DNA of 6,141 nt from Geodermatophilaceae bacterium. GTDB lineage: Bacteria > Actinomycetota > Actinomycetes > Mycobacteriales > Geodermatophilaceae. Both the position numbers and the translations under genes were made by a program. Below are positions 5,714-6,141 of the stretch, one piece after another. A model generated the notes under the pieces. That model saw only the letters and a program-made list of their open reading frames with translations, made no database searches and was not told the DNA's origin. Where the stretch lies: the NCBI GenBank assembly GCA_013813215.1, contig JACCSC010000154.1, forward strand, positions 1 through 6,141. The letters run 5' to 3'. Position 1 is the stretch's first letter. Every line of letters begins with the position of its first letter.

Positions 5714-5756
5714 GGCACCTCCCCGGTTTCGGACGATACAGGCAAGGATGGCAGGC
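5714..5756. promoter_or_regulatory. 43-bp divergent intergenic region
   Basis: This short gap lies between two divergent starts. It holds the Shine-Dalgarno sequence of the minus-strand gene (complement of CCTCCCC, 5718-5724) and AAGGA (5744-5748), 8 nt before the plus-strand ATG at 5757. GATACA at 5735-5740 is a reasonable -10-like hexamer for the plus gene, but no clear -35 is visible. Promoters must overlap one another or the neighbouring coding sequence, so the persulfide enzyme and the ligase-like gene may be regulated together. Confidence 0.4.
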
Positions 5757-6141
5757 ATGGCCGCTGGATCGTCGGGCGTAATGGGGCGGGCCGGGCGGTT
5801 CAGCGCGCCGGAGGATGCCGCGCCGCGTTCGGCCGGGCTGCGGATCGGCGGCCGATCGCTGCCGTTGGTCAGCCCGGCCCGGATCTACATCTGCGGGATC
5901 ACGCCGTACGACGTGACCCATCTCGGGCACGCGGCGACGTTCGTCTGGGCCGATGTCGCGGCCTCGGTGATGCGGCTGGCCGGCGTCGAGGTGCAGACCT
6001 GCCGCAACGTGACGGATGTCGACGACGTGCTGACCCGGGCCGCAGACAAGCGGGGCCGGCCCTACGACGAGTTCGCGCTGAGCCAGGAGTACCTGTTCGA
6101 GCAGGACATGCGGCTGCTGTCGGTACGCCGCCCGACGTACG
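5757..6141 (+). CDS. Cysteinyl-tRNA synthetase / MshC-family ligase, N-terminal part (3' truncated)
   Basis: This class I aminoacyl-synthetase-like protein is cut by the window end after 128 codons. CGITPYDVTHLGHA (46-59) carries the zinc-ligand Cys (C46) and the HIGH-type nucleotide motif (HLGHA, 55-59); NVTDVDD (84-90) is the next family block. The CGITPYD-THLGHAAT pattern is closer to MshC, the ATP-dependent ligase that joins cysteine to GlcN-Ins in mycothiol synthesis, than to the CGPTVYDxxHIGHAR of ordinary CysRS. The usual MshC N-terminus (W-P-x-P-x-LPG and LRLYD) is absent; there is instead an Ala/Gly/Arg-rich stretch of about 40 residues. I therefore read it as a divergent paralogue of the family, not a certain MshC. 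ATG 5757 has AAGGA 8 nt upstream; an in-frame ATG at 5748 is an alternative. The KMSKS-equivalent and C-terminal domains are outside the window. Confidence 0.75.
   Translation, partial: MAAGSSGVMGRAGRFSAPEDAAPRSAGLRIGGRSLPLVSPARIYICGITPYDVTHLGHAATFVWADVAASVMRLAGVEVQTCRNVTDVDDVLTRAADKRGRPYDEFALSQEYLFEQDMRLLSVRRPTY

Noticed and set aside
5714..5758. Extended start (ATG at 5758) for the persulfide dioxygenase
   Set aside because: The extra 15 residues do not match the family start, and a good Shine-Dalgarno sequence precedes the GTG at 5713. The longer form would also overlap the start of the divergent gene.
1..6141. tRNA, rRNA or CRISPR array
   Set aside because: I saw no cloverleaf, rRNA-like block or repeat-spacer pattern. 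The 20-bp repeats at 683-742 have no spacers.

Overview
The window is a compact, GC-rich stretch. Codon third positions are strongly G/C, GTG starts occur, and the gene set (amylosucrase tail, mycothiol-ligase-like protein, response-regulator/flavoprotein fusion) points to an actinobacterium, possibly of the Micromonosporales. That lineage is an inference from gene content, not a database result.

Layout. (1) 1-464 (+) is the 3' end of an amylosucrase-type GH13 gene that starts outside the window. (2) 465-840 has no convincing gene but is full of structure: two mutually exclusive hairpins sharing one strand (525-546 versus 533-578), three tandem 20-bp units (683-742) that resemble an orphan insertion-sequence end, and a perfect 17-bp palindrome (765-781) just before the next gene. 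(3) 841-1101 (+) is a broken UBP-type zinc-finger gene with an in-frame TAA and a lost zinc-ligand cysteine. (4) 1181-2860 (+) encodes a fusion of response-regulator receiver, glutaredoxin-like fold and thioredoxin-reductase-like flavoprotein. Its middle 400 bp are read out of frame because of two compensating one-base indels. (5) 2871-4295 (+) encodes a soluble histidine kinase with an N-terminal cyclic-nucleotide-binding-like fold. (6) 4325-5713 (-) encodes a persulfide-dioxygenase/double-rhodanese fusion. (7) 5757-6141 (+), divergent from the previous gene, is the 5' part of a cysteinyl-tRNA-synthetase/MshC-family gene cut by the window edge.

Reading it together. Genes 3-5 look like one transcription unit: a small zinc-finger protein, a receiver-controlled redox flavoprotein and its probable partner kinase. 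The facing gene handles sulfane sulfur, and the divergent one belongs to the enzyme family that activates cysteine (tRNA charging or mycothiol synthesis). The coherent hypothesis is a thiol/persulfide redox module in which phosphorylation acts on a flavoprotein rather than on a DNA-binding domain. Against this, the zinc-finger gene is broken and the flavoprotein gene carries two indels. Either part of the module is decaying in this strain or the assembly has base-level errors here; raw-read checking would decide.
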